Part shown: piece after piece, positions 53,789 through 62,746 of the stretch | How positions within the stretch are numbered: the first letter of the stretch is position 1 | How the letters are laid out: each line of letters begins with the position of its first letter | Origin: an uncultured Lachnospiraceae bacterium | GTDB lineage: Bacteria > Bacillota > Clostridia > Lachnospirales > Lachnospiraceae | Reading direction: 5' to 3' | NCBI GenBank assembly: GCA_947172705.1 | Contig: CAMWCA010000003.1 | Span: 55,069 to 119,068 of the forward strand | Length of the DNA stretch: 64,000 bases | Translations under genes and position numbers: made by a program | Notes under the pieces: generated by a model | Database searches by the model: none | Seen by the model: the letters and a program-made list of their open reading frames with translations, nothing else | What the model was told of the DNA's origin: nothing

Positions 53789-56599
53789 TTACATCGTCTC
53801 ACCCTGATATTTTTCATTCCCAAATGTCATTTCAAGCAGTTCGTTTGTAATCTTCCCGTCTTCGACACGCATCAGATTATCTTCTGCATCTTCTTTTCCA
53901 AGAAAATTCATACTCCCGTACCACACTACCAGACGGTCTATAATGCAATAATGTTCACAATAATCCTCCACAAGATTCATTTCAAAGCCTGCTCTCCGCA
54001 TCTGTTCCTGCAGCTCCTGCCAGTACGTGCTGTCTCCATATCCATAGCAGTCAGGTTTCCATGTGACAATGACTACTTTAATTCCCGCCTCCTGCTTTTC
54101 TTTCAGTAAATGAATCATATCATATACCTTTTTGCCGCTGATAGCCGGACTTGAAATAATAATTTCTTTTTCTGCGGTAAGCAAATCTTTCTGGTAAACG
54201 TCAAGATAATTATCTATATCAAAAATTGCGTTAGCCGTTTGCTTCTGTGCGCCTGTTCCAGTAAAGACATCATATCCAATCTGTTTGTACGCCTTAAGTC
54301 TTTTATGGTACATCCTGTCAAACATGGATATATGGCTATCCACATAATCATAAATAATCACACTTCTCTTTCCATCATAATCCCTGTTTAGGCGTCCGGC
54401 ATATTGCTCCACTACCCCTTTCCATGCCACCGGAGTTGCCATGATTAACGTATCCAGTCTTGGATAATCAAATCCTTCCCCTATCAGTTTGCCTGTTGCA
54501 ACAAGGATCAAACTTTCCTTTGGCGTGACCTGATTCATCTGCTTTAAAATCTCTTTATGCTCTTTCTTTGAATTTCTGCCGGATAACAAAAAAACTTTAT
54601 CCGCGTAATTTGCCAGACGCTGATATAACCGCTGTGAATGTTCCACGTATTTGGAAAGAACCACAGGCGTTCTTCCATCCTCCACACATTGCTTCACATC
54701 CCTTATGATCAGTTCATCCCTGTCTTCATTATTGCGGATAATTTCATATGCCTCATTTGGATGCATTTTATCCTGTGAAAATCTCGGTGCAACCGCTCTT
54801 GTAAATCGCGGATAGACAAGATGCTCTATTCCCTGCTCCCTCGCCCTATCCTTCGAGGTGTACTGATAACGGATTGGACCAAGAAGCATATAATTTATTT
54901 TTTCCAGACCATCTCCTCTAAATGGTGTAGCCGTTACTCCATATACATATCTTGCATTTGCTTCCTGCAATCTCCCAATGATACTTTTTCGCCTCTTCTT
55001 ACGACCTGTAGGCGTCTCGTACTCCGGCAGTTCCTCGTCAATATACAAGAATTTTTCCAGCGCTTCCTGCCATTGTTCCACCAACGCTGACGACTGAAGA
55101 AGAATCAATGTACTTACCTGCCGTTTCGCTATCACATTACAGCACACCACCGTCTTCCCAAATGCTGTAGCTGCATTCAGAATTCCATTGTCATTTTGAA
55201 GAAGCTTTTCTACAGCAGTTATCTGTGATTCTTTTAGTTCCCCTGTAAATTCCACCTGGATTGGACGCCCTTTACTCCGCCTATCTTCTATTTCATATTT
55301 AATGCCGGCTTTTTCACACTCTTTGGTTATATTTTCCAAAATACCTCTTGGAACTTTGATAAATCCTCCTTCATCACTTCCAAGATAAATGTACCTGTAA
55401 TTTTCAAAATTAGAGAGTCCCATCGCTTGATTTTTATAAAAAACAGGGTTGAGAAACGCCGCCATTCTCCTGATCTTGTTCTGTATTCTTGGCTTTATAT
55501 TCGCTGTATCCACATATACGCCATTGGACAGTGTGATTTGCAGTACCCCATTGACATCTTCTCCCTGTAAACGCTTTGTTTTGTCCCACGGCTTCTCACT
55601 ATCACTTTCAAAAATATCTTCGCCATCAGCAACAGTATAGGAATTTCCCCCTGTCCACTCTTTTATTTTATCCTCAATAAATTCTTTTGAAAGTTTTTTC
55701 TTATTTAACAGTACCTCCCACTGGTCAGGATACGCATTCCAATATTCGTCTATAAATGCGCTATTTCCTTCTTTTAACGCCTGTCCCTGTAATGGCAGTG
55801 CAATCAGATTTCCCACCCTGCCGTCCGGAAGATGATCCTGCATCGGCAGCATACGATCATAAAAGCGAAATGACTTTAAATTTACAGACTCTGCCCCTTT
55901 ATCCAACAGCGCATTGCCAAATTTTCTTGCCAGACTAGCTTCTATTGGTTTTTGAAAAAATATCCAAAGATGCGCGCCTCTCCCCGAGCGTGAACGCTCT
56001 ACCAGCGCGTCAATTCCATTGATATCACATATTTTTCTCAGACTGTCTACTTCATCCCTCCATGTGTCATCAGCATTGGCAAAATCATTTTTTTCTGCAT
56101 CCTTTTCATGATTGTCAAAATCAAAGACTATAAATCTACAGGTATCATCTGTTAAAAGCGGAAAAACACCTATCACATCTGTAGCATCTTCTGAATTCCC
56201 CCTCAAATGGGCAATGATCTGCTCTTTCCTTAACTCTTTATATGCCTGTCTCTGACAATCCTGACATTTTATCTTGCTTCCGGTAATTCTTGGGCAGCCA
56301 TTTTTCCAAAAGTTATAGCACTGTGTATAATAATTTACTTCTCCGGTCGATTTCTTTATCGTACGCTTGCTATATACATCCGTGCGTCCCCAAAACATAC
56401 TGAAAAACACTTTTGCATCCGTTTCTGTAATTTCTCTTGGTATAATTCTCGATCCCTGATCCGGATCATATCCATTAATGCCATCAGCAATCTCTTTTTC
56501 AGAATAAAAAATTCCCGCGTCAGCCAGCAGCTTCTTCAAGTACAGATTTTCCTTTTCCAGAAATTCTACTCTTTTTTCCAGTTCTGCTGTGCTTCTCAT
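53789..56599 (-). CDS. TOTE-type primase-helicase lacking its DEAH box
   Basis: A 936-residue multidomain protein. A short coiled coil (1-27) precedes a zinc-like segment (C94, C102, C112, C115). The archaeo-eukaryotic primase domain of TOTE systems is ~50-330, with FDFDNHEK near 159 and RSGRGAHLWIFF near 204. A superfamily 2 helicase starts at 455 (P-loop NAATAFGKTVV at 475-484). After the RKKRRKSIIGRL segment near 543 it continues directly with ANARYVYGVTATP, so about 40-50 residues that carry Walker B/DEAH are absent. The second RecA domain is complete (GRLNRDY). The C-terminus is a phospholipase D-like domain (EHYCIIDRLVVWYGSMNFLG). Likely inactive as a helicase. Confidence 0.85.
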   Translation of the reverse strand: MRSTAELEKRVEFLEKENLYLKKLLADAGIFYSEKEIADGINGYDPDQGSRIIPREITETDAKVFFSMFWGRTDVYSKRTIKKSTGEVNYYTQCYNFWKNGCPRITGSKIKCQDCQRQAYKELRKEQIIAHLRGNSEDATDVIGVFPLLTDDTCRFIVFDFDNHEKDAEKNDFANADDTWRDEVDSLRKICDINGIDALVERSRSGRGAHLWIFFQKPIEASLARKFGNALLDKGAESVNLKSFRFYDRMLPMQDHLPDGRVGNLIALPLQGQALKEGNSAFIDEYWNAYPDQWEVLLNKKKLSKEFIEDKIKEWTGGNSYTVADGEDIFESDSEKPWDKTKRLQGEDVNGVLQITLSNGVYVDTANIKPRIQNKIRRMAAFLNPVFYKNQAMGLSNFENYRYIYLGSDEGGFIKVPRGILENITKECEKAGIKYEIEDRRSKGRPIQVEFTGELKESQITAVEKLLQNDNGILNAATAFGKTVVCCNVIAKRQVSTLILLQSSALVEQWQEALEKFLYIDEELPEYETPTGRKKRRKSIIGRLQEANARYVYGVTATPFRGDGLEKINYMLLGPIRYQYTSKDRAREQGIEHLVYPRFTRAVAPRFSQDKMHPNEAYEIIRNNEDRDELIIRDVKQCVEDGRTPVVLSKYVEHSQRLYQRLANYADKVFLLSGRNSKKEHKEILKQMNQVTPKESLILVATGKLIGEGFDYPRLDTLIMATPVAWKGVVEQYAGRLNRDYDGKRSVIIYDYVDSHISMFDRMYHKRLKAYKQIGYDVFTGTGAQKQTANAIFDIDNYLDVYQKDLLTAEKEIIISSPAISGKKVYDMIHLLKEKQEAGIKVVIVTWKPDCYGYGDSTYWQELQEQMRRAGFEMNLVEDYCEHYCIIDRLVVWYGSMNFLGKEDAEDNLMRVEDGKITNELLEMTFGNEKYQGETM

Positions 56600-56677
56600 C
56601 GGGAACTCCTTTTTAATTTACGCTATCTCTGTTCTCTAACTGCTGACATTACTGATGTTTAACTATCTGATATCCCT

Positions 56678-57187
56678 TCATCTTCGGCTGCGCGTTCTGA
56701 ACCCATACTCTTTCTTTAATCGCTCGAATATCTCAAAAGCAACCGGGCATATTTCTACTGTGTCCAGCATATTTAACAGACTTGATAAACGTTCCGGTTG
56801 GTCCGTATATGGATATTTTTTACAACCATCCGGCTTACAATCTCCCAGTTTACAACTTCCATCCTCTTGAAGAAAATCACACGGTTTGTGCTTAGTCTGA
56901 TAATTTATGCCATACTCTTCTTTTTCCAAATAGTTAGCAATGAACTTTTCCGATGTAAGCCCTAAATATTTTGCATCCCTGTCAATATCTTCCGCCGGAA
57001 TACTTCCTTTATACATTTTGCAACAATTTCTGCATTTGCTACAGTCATAGCCCGCAAATAATTCTTTATGTAATCGCAAAAATTGCTCATCCAACTCATC
57101 CTCGTCCGCATGGCATTTCAGGAAGGTGCGAAACTTAAAGTTTTCGTTTTTCTTGGCTATTGCTCTCACTTCATCCGGTTGTATCAT
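56678..57187 (-). CDS. YkgJ-family cysteine-cluster protein
   Basis: A 169-residue protein with the cluster pattern CSKCRNCCKMYKG near residue 55 and CDFLQEDGSCKLGDCKPDGCKKYPYTD near 110. Same family as the protein at 20.0-20.7 kb but shorter and diverged. Probably binds a metal or Fe-S cluster; role unknown. It lies 78 nt upstream of the primase-helicase gene on the same strand. Confidence 0.82.
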   Translation of the reverse strand: MIQPDEVRAIAKKNENFKFRTFLKCHADEDELDEQFLRLHKELFAGYDCSKCRNCCKMYKGSIPAEDIDRDAKYLGLTSEKFIANYLEKEEYGINYQTKHKPCDFLQEDGSCKLGDCKPDGCKKYPYTDQPERLSSLLNMLDTVEICPVAFEIFERLKKEYGFRTRSRR

Positions 57188-57259
57188 CTGTTTGTTTCTT
57201 CCCTTCGTATCAAACTATTACTCCAATAGATTATTCATCTACGTTTACAATGACTCCTT

Positions 57260-57781
57260 TTATAAATACAATTCATATTGATATTCTAAACTGTCTTCTA
57301 ATGCAGATTTATTTCTTCGCCCGCCCCATTCGCCAGTCCTGCTCATGCCAAGCTTTTCCATAACTTTATATGACGCAATATTTTCAGAATCACAATGTGC
57401 CCGAAAATGACTTACCTTTATTTCGGTTTTCGTATAATCAATAAGCGCTTTTGCAGCCTCATACGCAAATCCATTTCCCCAATAGCTCTTATTGATAATC
57501 CAGCCAAGTTCTCCTGTACTATTTTCAAAATACACACTCACTGCGCCAATATGCATATCATTATACACAATCGCAAATTCAAGAAATTGGGGAGATTCTT
57601 TTTTCCACTCATTCTCAACAGTTGCCAGAAATTCTTCTGTCTCCTTAACGGTTTCATCCGGCAAATGACACATAAATTTTGTGTTTTCGTAATCCATTGT
57701 ATATTGAATTGCCGACTTTAAATATTTCTTTCCCAATGGTTTTAATACCAGACGTTCTGTGTTTATTTTAAGATCATTCAT
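57260..57781 (-). CDS. GNAT family N-acetyltransferase (RimJ/RimL-like)
   Basis: A 173-residue acetyltransferase. It has the RimJ-type N-terminus NTERLVLKPLGKKYLK, motif A-like WIINKSYWGNGFAYEAAKAL, and motif B FRAHCDSENIASYKVMEKLG. It transfers an acetyl group from acetyl-CoA to a protein N-terminus or small amine. Preceded by the 12-bp tandem repeats at 57876-57911. Confidence 0.9.
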   Translation of the reverse strand: MNDLKINTERLVLKPLGKKYLKSAIQYTMDYENTKFMCHLPDETVKETEEFLATVENEWKKESPQFLEFAIVYNDMHIGAVSVYFENSTGELGWIINKSYWGNGFAYEAAKALIDYTKTEIKVSHFRAHCDSENIASYKVMEKLGMSRTGEWGGRRNKSALEDSLEYQYELYL

Positions 57782-57875
57782 AATTTTTATATTGCTTACA
57801 CACCTTCAAAAGATAATTATTTGTTTTAAATTTGAATAAATATCCAATAAAAACATTGCTGATTAGTTGAGCGTC

Positions 57876-57911
57876 AAACCAGTTCTTAAACCAATTCTTA
57901 AACCAATTTTT
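57876..57911. repeat. Three tandem 12-bp repeats plus a related hairpin
   Basis: AAACCAGTTCTT, AAACCAATTCTT and AAACCAATTTTT lie end to end. The last unit pairs with ATTGGTTT at 57923-57930 to form a possible hairpin. Two further units sit at 57985-58008, just after the neighbouring gene's stop. It may be a regulatory site for the acetyltransferase or a remnant of recombination. Confidence 0.7.
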
Positions 57912-57984
57912 ATTTTATCAATATTGGTTTAATCTCCAAAAGGGCTAATCAAAAGCCTTTCAACATTTTTAGGGTGTTATTATC

Positions 57985-58008
57985 AACCCAATTCTTAAAC
58001 CAATTTTA
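57985..58008. repeat. Two further 12-bp repeat units
   Basis: AACCCAATTCTT and AAACCAATTTTA continue the same 12-bp family as at 57876-57911, about 75 bp away and directly at the end of the AlbA-type gene. Confidence 0.6.
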
Positions 58009-58009
58009 C

Positions 58010-59725
58010 TTAATCATTCTTCTTGTCTTTGACCAAAATCCAATGAGAAATTTGCTTGTTATCGGAATCCGTAGTTATAATTCCCTTTCTCTTAAGCGCC
58101 GTAAGCAATGTTAAAACTTTCCGCTCCTTCTGGCTGGAAGAAAGAGTATCCGGAAACTTGTTAATCAATAAATCTCGTATTGCTGCCTTATTTGCTTTTC
58201 CAAATTCTTCAAGATAATTAACAATCATATCCTGATAGTATTTGTTGTCAAACGCCTTATTTTTTATATACTGCGCTTTATCCTTTGCTGTTTTTGCCAG
58301 AGGAGCTGCCAGATACAAGTTATTTACTCGCCCCTCTACCAGCTTGTATTTCCTTAAATGCGCTGTTGCCTCCTTAGAAATTGGTTTTCCTTTTTGCACT
58401 TGATCCAGTAAATAGACAGTCACCAAATTGAGATTCTCATTATCATGAAGCAAGTAAGTATACTTTTCATTGATTTCTTTTCCGTAAATCGCCACCTTAA
58501 CACAGTCTTTTGATGTTATGTCATAATCCGGCAATGGGAAAAATTTTTCCCGTTGAATGTGAAATACCCGCCGGATTCCCGTTGCCTCAGTCTCGATCAT
58601 CTTGAACATAAGCATCGCTTCTGCCAAAAGCTGATTGCGATAGAACGGGGATGTGTAGCCGGGATTCAAAATAGGTTCTATGCTTCCCGGAATAAAACTC
58701 CCCGGATTTGTAAAAGTCAATTCATCTTCAAATTCATTTACATAAATCCGTCCGCCTAAACTGTAATCAGAATGAACAATACAGTTATTAAGTAATTCCC
58801 TCAATACCCATGTATCATATTGCTTGGTTTCCATTGGGAACAGTGTCATTTGATCCGGCATATATCTATAAGTGAGGTTTCGGATATTTTCCAGAATCCT
58901 GTCACTGAGCGTAATAAAAGGAATCTTGAAAATCTTATAGTCTTTTACCATCTCTTTTGAATCATAAATGCGCCACGAAGCTTCCGGCACACTCTCAAAC
59001 AGATAATCATACTCTGAATTCCCCAGAAGCAACATTGCTGCGTTCGTAACCTTGCCATTGACAATCAGTTTCCTTCTCTCCAGGAATTCTTCATCCGTCA
59101 TTCGATCTACTTCATCAGAAATATGCTGGTCATCCATCCTTTCCTTGTACTTTTCTCTTGCAATAACAATGGCATCTGCATCCAAATGCTCAATTGTGGC
59201 ATTTGGTATAAAGCGCTTTGACCAATCCAGCTTTATCTGCCGCCGGATACGTTCTCGCTTCTCCTCCGATAACGGCACAAGCGATTCTCCATTGCGACCG
59301 TACTCCTGATTATGCCATCCGGTTGGTACAGCAGTAATAGCTGCTGGTATTTGAAACATTATCACCCTTTTTTCTTCCCCATCTACTACCGGGAAAATCT
59401 CATAAATATCAATAAAAGAAATACCACCTGTAGTAGCAGAACCAATTTCGTGTTTTAAAGTGTCCAGACCATTACTGTTTCTATACTCAGTCCCCACAAT
59501 CTTTCGTTTCTTATTATTCACGCCAAATACAAGCCAGCCATATTGCAAACCATGTAAATTGGCTTCATTACTTAGCGCTGAAAAATAACGTCCGATCTTG
59601 TCCCTGTCATAATCTTTACCGGCTTCCTTAAACTCAACCACTTCATCTTCCCAATCTTCAATCAGTCCATAAAGCGTGAGGACCATCTCCTCATTTTTTG
59701 ATTTCTTTAATGACTTAATATCCAT
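58010..59725 (-). CDS. AlbA_2-type (Schlafen AlbA) ATP-binding protein
   Basis: A 571-residue protein. The AlbA_2 domain starts at about residue 25 (DEVVEFKEAGKDYDRDKIGR, QYGWLVFGVNNKKRKIVG). A RecG/GHKL-like ATPase part follows (LRELLNNCIVHSDYSLGGRI, FTNPGSFIPGS), and a winged helix closes the C-terminus. Such proteins are frequent in Firmicute accessory regions and are annotated as putative transcriptional regulators or ATPases. The ATG at 59725 has GAGG 8 nt upstream; a longer frame to 59872 lacks a ribosome site. RHH and methylase-like genes lie upstream on the same strand. Confidence 0.85.
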   Translation of the reverse strand: MDIKSLKKSKNEEMVLTLYGLIEDWEDEVVEFKEAGKDYDRDKIGRYFSALSNEANLHGLQYGWLVFGVNNKKRKIVGTEYRNSNGLDTLKHEIGSATTGGISFIDIYEIFPVVDGEEKRVIMFQIPAAITAVPTGWHNQEYGRNGESLVPLSEEKRERIRRQIKLDWSKRFIPNATIEHLDADAIVIAREKYKERMDDQHISDEVDRMTDEEFLERRKLIVNGKVTNAAMLLLGNSEYDYLFESVPEASWRIYDSKEMVKDYKIFKIPFITLSDRILENIRNLTYRYMPDQMTLFPMETKQYDTWVLRELLNNCIVHSDYSLGGRIYVNEFEDELTFTNPGSFIPGSIEPILNPGYTSPFYRNQLLAEAMLMFKMIETEATGIRRVFHIQREKFFPLPDYDITSKDCVKVAIYGKEINEKYTYLLHDNENLNLVTVYLLDQVQKGKPISKEATAHLRKYKLVEGRVNNLYLAAPLAKTAKDKAQYIKNKAFDNKYYQDMIVNYLEEFGKANKAAIRDLLINKFPDTLSSSQKERKVLTLLTALKRKGIITTDSDNKQISHWILVKDKKND

Positions 59726-59872
59726 AATCATAACCTCATTTTGTTCTTCCTGCCAGCTACCCAAATAGTTTCCCAATAATTCACAGCACAAATAAGATAA
59801 TAAATACCCATCCCATAAATCTACATTCCGGTTCACTTGTGCTTGTAGGATTGAAAGTTGGCATGAATGCAC

Positions 59873-60040
59873 TTATTGCCCTATCTTTCCATAATACTCA
59901 TCCATATACATATTCAACGCCCTCTCCAACGTCACCGTCTTTCCAAGTCCTGAATCCTCACAAAACTTTTCCAGACGTTCAAAGGTTGCTTTCTCTATTC
60001 TCGCCGATATTGGCACTGATTCTTTCTTTGCTCTTGGCAT
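59873..60040 (-). CDS. Small ribbon-helix-helix-like protein
   Basis: A 55-residue protein, MPRAKKESVPISARIEKATF..., with a basic N-terminus, a beta strand and two helices (FERLEKFCEDSGLGKTVTLE). The pattern fits the ribbon-helix-helix fold used by antitoxins and plasmid-type regulators. GAGGG is about 8 nt before the ATG. It starts 9 nt after the stop of the methylase remnant and lies upstream of the AlbA gene. A toxin partner is not evident, unless the AlbA protein plays another role. Confidence 0.7.
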   Translation of the reverse strand: MPRAKKESVPISARIEKATFERLEKFCEDSGLGKTVTLERALNMYMDEYYGKIGQ

Positions 60041-60048
60041 AATTACCC

Positions 60049-60581
60049 TCACTCCCTATATATCTCATCCAACATTTCTTCCAAAGTTCCATTTTTAGCA
60101 TACTCCAACGCATCCACTTGCCGGAAATTATGCTTCATGATAGCAACATTCTCATCAAATCCGAGAATATAATTCGTTGCAATCTTATAAATAATTTCCG
60201 TTGGTGCCAGACCGTATACCTGTTTCTCAAAAATATGCTGCAACCGCTCTTCTTTCTTCGGAAACTGTTCTTTCAGAACATTGCTCTGATACAGCCGCTT
60301 TATAATCTCTGTCATGTATAAACCAGAGTAAATACCTCTGCACTCTTTCTAGTACGCTGCGTTTGCTGCTTCATATCTTTCGATATTCGCGGTTGGATCA
60401 TTCCATAATTCATCTTTTTTAGCTGATTCACTGTTATGTGGCTTCGATCCGTGTATGCCTCTCCAAAAGAAGCATATGAATCTGTTGCCCAAATAATATT
60501 CTTTTTAATCGTTTTATCCTGCAAAAGTATTCTTAATGTTGTCTGCACTGGATATGAATCCAGTTGGATTAAATCTTCCAA
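60049..60581 (-). pseudogene. Internally deleted DNA methylase/restriction-type gene
   Basis: Two abutting frames. The first (60312-60581) reads MEDLIQLDSYPVQTTLRILL, then ATDSYASFGEAYTDRSHITV and TRKSAEVFTLVYT before stopping. From memory this resembles the N-terminus of Lachnospiraceae N6-adenine methylase/restriction proteins, which continue with a methylase motif after EVFTP. The second (60049-60315) resembles the C-terminal region (GLAPTEIIYKIATNYILGFD, NGTLEEMLDEIYRE). The two overlap by 4 nt but lie in different frames, so the central part is gone and the gene should be inactive. Family assignment is from memory and uncertain. Confidence 0.6.
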
Positions 60582-60671
60582 CCCATTTACCTCTTCCTAT
60601 ATTTTCCACCCTGTATTTCTCATTTCATTATGCAGTATTTTTATTGAAAAAGCAATAAATTTCATTTTAGC

Positions 60672-60700
60672 ATAAAAGACTGTACGTTTTTTGTACAGCC
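60672..60700 (-). terminator. Terminator after the HTH remnant
   Basis: On the minus strand GGCTGTAC pairs with GTACAGTC around AAAAAAC and is followed by TTTTAT. Confidence 0.75.
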
Positions 60701-60706
60701 TTCCAC

Positions 60707-60978
60707 CTACATAGCTTCCTTTAGTTCTACATAACCATCAGACGAATCTAAAATCTTATCAAGAATATCTGTGTTGTTGAACTCCTTCATACACTGCAAT
60801 TCTGGAACAAATTTATCTGTTTCATAACTAAGTAGCTCTTTTTTGTCTTTCCGCCCCTCCCAGCTATCTTCTCAATTTCTACTGGCGTTAACATCAGTTT
60901 GCCTTCAAATATTCTACACATATCCCTGTATGTGTAATTTGATTTTTCAGCCAAATCCCCACAACAAATTACATTTAT
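60707..60978 (-). pseudogene. Frameshifted small HTH protein remnant
   Basis: The minus strand reads GDLAEKSNYTYRDMCRIFEG, then KLMLTPVEIEKIAGR, an HTH-like sequence, and then shifts frame to KELLSYETDKFVPELQCMKE and FNNTDILDKILDSS, ending ELKEAM. Read together they match one small regulator of about 100 residues, broken by a frameshift near 60850 and lacking a proper start. Its own terminator follows. Confidence 0.55.
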
Positions 60979-61232
60979 CTACTCATTTGCTTCAACATCT
61001 GTGTGCAAACAATCATTATTCCTACTCCATGTCCCATTGACGCAACATACCAGATGTTTTCATTAATAAATATAACCCAAAAAACCGATAAAACAAAAAG
61101 CACCACAGGCGCACTAAAAACCATCATAAGTTCCCATATCGCCAATGCAATTTCCGTTTTAGTAATAGAAAATGCTCCTGCCGATACAAAGTATAAAATA
61201 CAGGTTATTCCAGATCGTAGCGCGCATTTTTC
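60975..61232 (-). pseudogene. Membrane-protein C-terminal fragment
   Basis: An open minus-strand frame without a start codon encodes ITCILYFVSAGAFSITKTEI, then LMMVFSAPVVLFVLSVFWVI and SMGHGVGIMIVCTQMLKQM: two hydrophobic helices of a membrane protein. It is stopped at both ends, so it is probably the tail of a deleted gene. No family named. Confidence 0.5.
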
Positions 61233-61247
61233 TTATATTCCATAGAT

Positions 61248-61784
61248 TTAATCTCCATCCCAAATACAATCAGGTCTCATCTTAGCTAATGCAATCAACT
61301 GATAAAGCGGTCTTATGGCATTTGCAGCAGTATCCAGCCAGTAACCACTTGTATCGCCCTCGCTAACTTCAAACTCTATATCTTCCTTTCTTGTCGGTGT
61401 AATTTTGTTTATTAATGCAATCATACCATCAATTTCATTTCCATTTTTATCATAGTAAATTGTTTTATTTCTTTTTGTGGTAATCCATTCTCCATTTACC
61501 TTATATTTTTCTTCCAGATAAACGATCGTTTTCTCAAGCATTGAAATACTGTCAAGACCTGACTTTCCATAAATCGCCCTGATCCCCTCTTCTTTATACA
61601 CTTCATGATAATAATGCCCATAGTTATATGTGATATTAAGATGTGCTTTTGTGTTCAATGCGGGCGTAAATGTACCGCTTTCCGGATGATAATCCGCCAC
61701 ATATGTCCCTCCTCTCATCAAATGTCCCGGAACTTCCGCCGTTTCCCTTGTTACAGGGTCTTTTAAATAAATGTCATAACTCAT
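61248..61784 (-). CDS. Unknown protein (MSYDIYLKDP family)
   Basis: A 178-residue soluble protein starting MSYDIYLKDPVTRETAEVPG and containing GGTYVADYHPESG, ITYNYGHYYHEVYKEEGIRA and a C-terminal DTAANAIRPLYQLIALA. I recall similar proteins in phages and accessory regions of Clostridia and Bacilli, without a known role. It overlaps the next small gene by 4 nt, so they form a pair. Confidence 0.75.
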   Translation of the reverse strand: MSYDIYLKDPVTRETAEVPGHLMRGGTYVADYHPESGTFTPALNTKAHLNITYNYGHYYHEVYKEEGIRAIYGKSGLDSISMLEKTIVYLEEKYKVNGEWITTKRNKTIYYDKNGNEIDGMIALINKITPTRKEDIEFEVSEGDTSGYWLDTAANAIRPLYQLIALAKMRPDCIWDGD

Positions 61785-62104
61785 AAGTCATCCTCCTCTT
61801 CTTCATACATCTCTTTATAAAACAAAACATAATCCGTTATGATCTCAGGATATTGATCATAAAACCTTCTACATATCCGCTTAAATAACCTCAACATGTC
61901 ATCACTCATGCACATAGATACTAAACCATCTAAAACATTTTCCAGTTCTTTGCGCTCCACTTTCCTTTCCGAACAAATTTCATCCACAATAGGTTTATAT
62001 ATCATAAATGCCTGTTCATACAATCTTGTTATACTCTCTGCTAATGCTTTAATCTCATGAAAGTCTTTTGTATTACCCAATTCTATATCTTTATTATTTT
62101 GCAT
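61781..62104 (-). CDS. Unknown small helical protein, 107 residues
   Basis: A 107-residue helical protein ending in an acidic tail (YKEMYEEEEDDL), starting after a strong AGGAGG. It overlaps the 178-residue gene by 4 nt. No family recognised; the tight pairing with the next gene suggests a joint function, possibly an immunity- or toxin-like pair. Confidence 0.65.
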   Translation of the reverse strand: MQNNKDIELGNTKDFHEIKALAESITRLYEQAFMIYKPIVDEICSERKVERKELENVLDGLVSMCMSDDMLRLFKRICRRFYDQYPEIITDYVLFYKEMYEEEEDDL

Positions 62105-62270
62105 AAAAAATCCTCCTATTACTGCCGATTTAGGTCTATAATAAAAGAATATTCTATTATATACAGTTTGTCATTGGACGGATAGTCCAATTGTTTTAAA
62201 CAAATTACCTGAAGCCCTCCGTTTCCAATTTTTCTCCATTCATAAGAGCATAATCAACTAATTGCCTATT
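62105..62270. other. Short intergenic region with a small hairpin
   Basis: Upstream region of the unknown gene pair. TTGGAC-GGATA-GTCCAA near 62174-62190 is a perfect small hairpin. Nothing else recognised. Confidence 0.4.
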
Positions 62271-62549
62271 TGGCATTAGATATACTCAATGCACAAATTG
62301 CAACTTTTATTCCCGACTGGGACAAAGTAAATCAAACATTATCTTCCGGTAAAACGGATAATGAAGAATATGTATGACGATAAACTACAATACATTGAAA
62401 AGTTGAAAAACAATCGCACCTTACTACAAACCGATTTGGATTCAAAGCAAGAACAACTTGATAAATTCCAAGAATTGCTTGATATCTACCATTTTTCAGA
62501 TATTCAAAATTTAGCATATTTTTTAGAAAAATCTCTAAAAGGAATGTAG
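62256..62549 (+). pseudogene. Frameshifted plus-strand gene remnant
   Basis: The plus strand reads HNQLIAYLALDILNAQIATF, then IPDWDKVNQTLSSGKTDNEEYV and a stop near 62376. It continues one frame over as DDKLQYIEKLKNNRTLLQTD and FQELLDIYHFSDIQNLAYF. One base removed after GAATATGTA joins the two. No start codon is found at the left. It is the tail of an accessory gene that I cannot name; the second half is a coiled coil. Confidence 0.5.
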
Positions 62550-62590
62550 ACAAACTTGGAGTTTCATACTAGTATAAGAGTGCAAAAAAG

Positions 62591-62609
62591 GTGTTCACGA
62601 GTGGAACAC
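62591..62609 (+). other. Hairpin with ACGAG-type loop
   Basis: GTGTTC pairs with GAACAC around ACGAGTG. First of three similar hairpins in this gene-free stretch (62550-62942). Confidence 0.6.
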
Positions 62610-62629
62610 TAATATAGCATTTCAAACAA

Positions 62630-62660
62630 GGGAACTACGAGCGAGTTCCCTTTATTTTAT
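62630..62660 (+). terminator. Terminator-like hairpin with ACGAGCG loop
   Basis: GGGAACT pairs with AGTTCCC around ACGAGCG, followed by TTTATTTTAT. Confidence 0.7.
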
Positions 62661-62700
62661 CAATACATAATTTTTTTCTTCAACATAAAATAATATTACA

Positions 62701-62728
62701 ATTCTTCTTTGGACGTGTGCCAAAGAAT
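62701..62728. other. Hairpin ATTCTT/AAGAAT
   Basis: ATTCTTCTTTGG pairs with CCAAAGAAT around ACGTGTG with one bulge. It lies between two terminator-like hairpins. Confidence 0.4.
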
Positions 62729-62746
62729 TTATTGTAATTAAGCAAA

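Noticed and set aside
57876..58008. Short tandem repeats as a CRISPR-like array
   Set aside because: Units are 12 bp without spacers; too short and directly adjacent.
59726..59872. N-terminal extension of the AlbA-type protein
   Set aside because: No ribosome site at 59872, and the good site at 59725 matches the family start.
62332..62553. Minus-strand 73-residue frame
   Set aside because: It overlaps the better plus-strand remnant and contains no start context.
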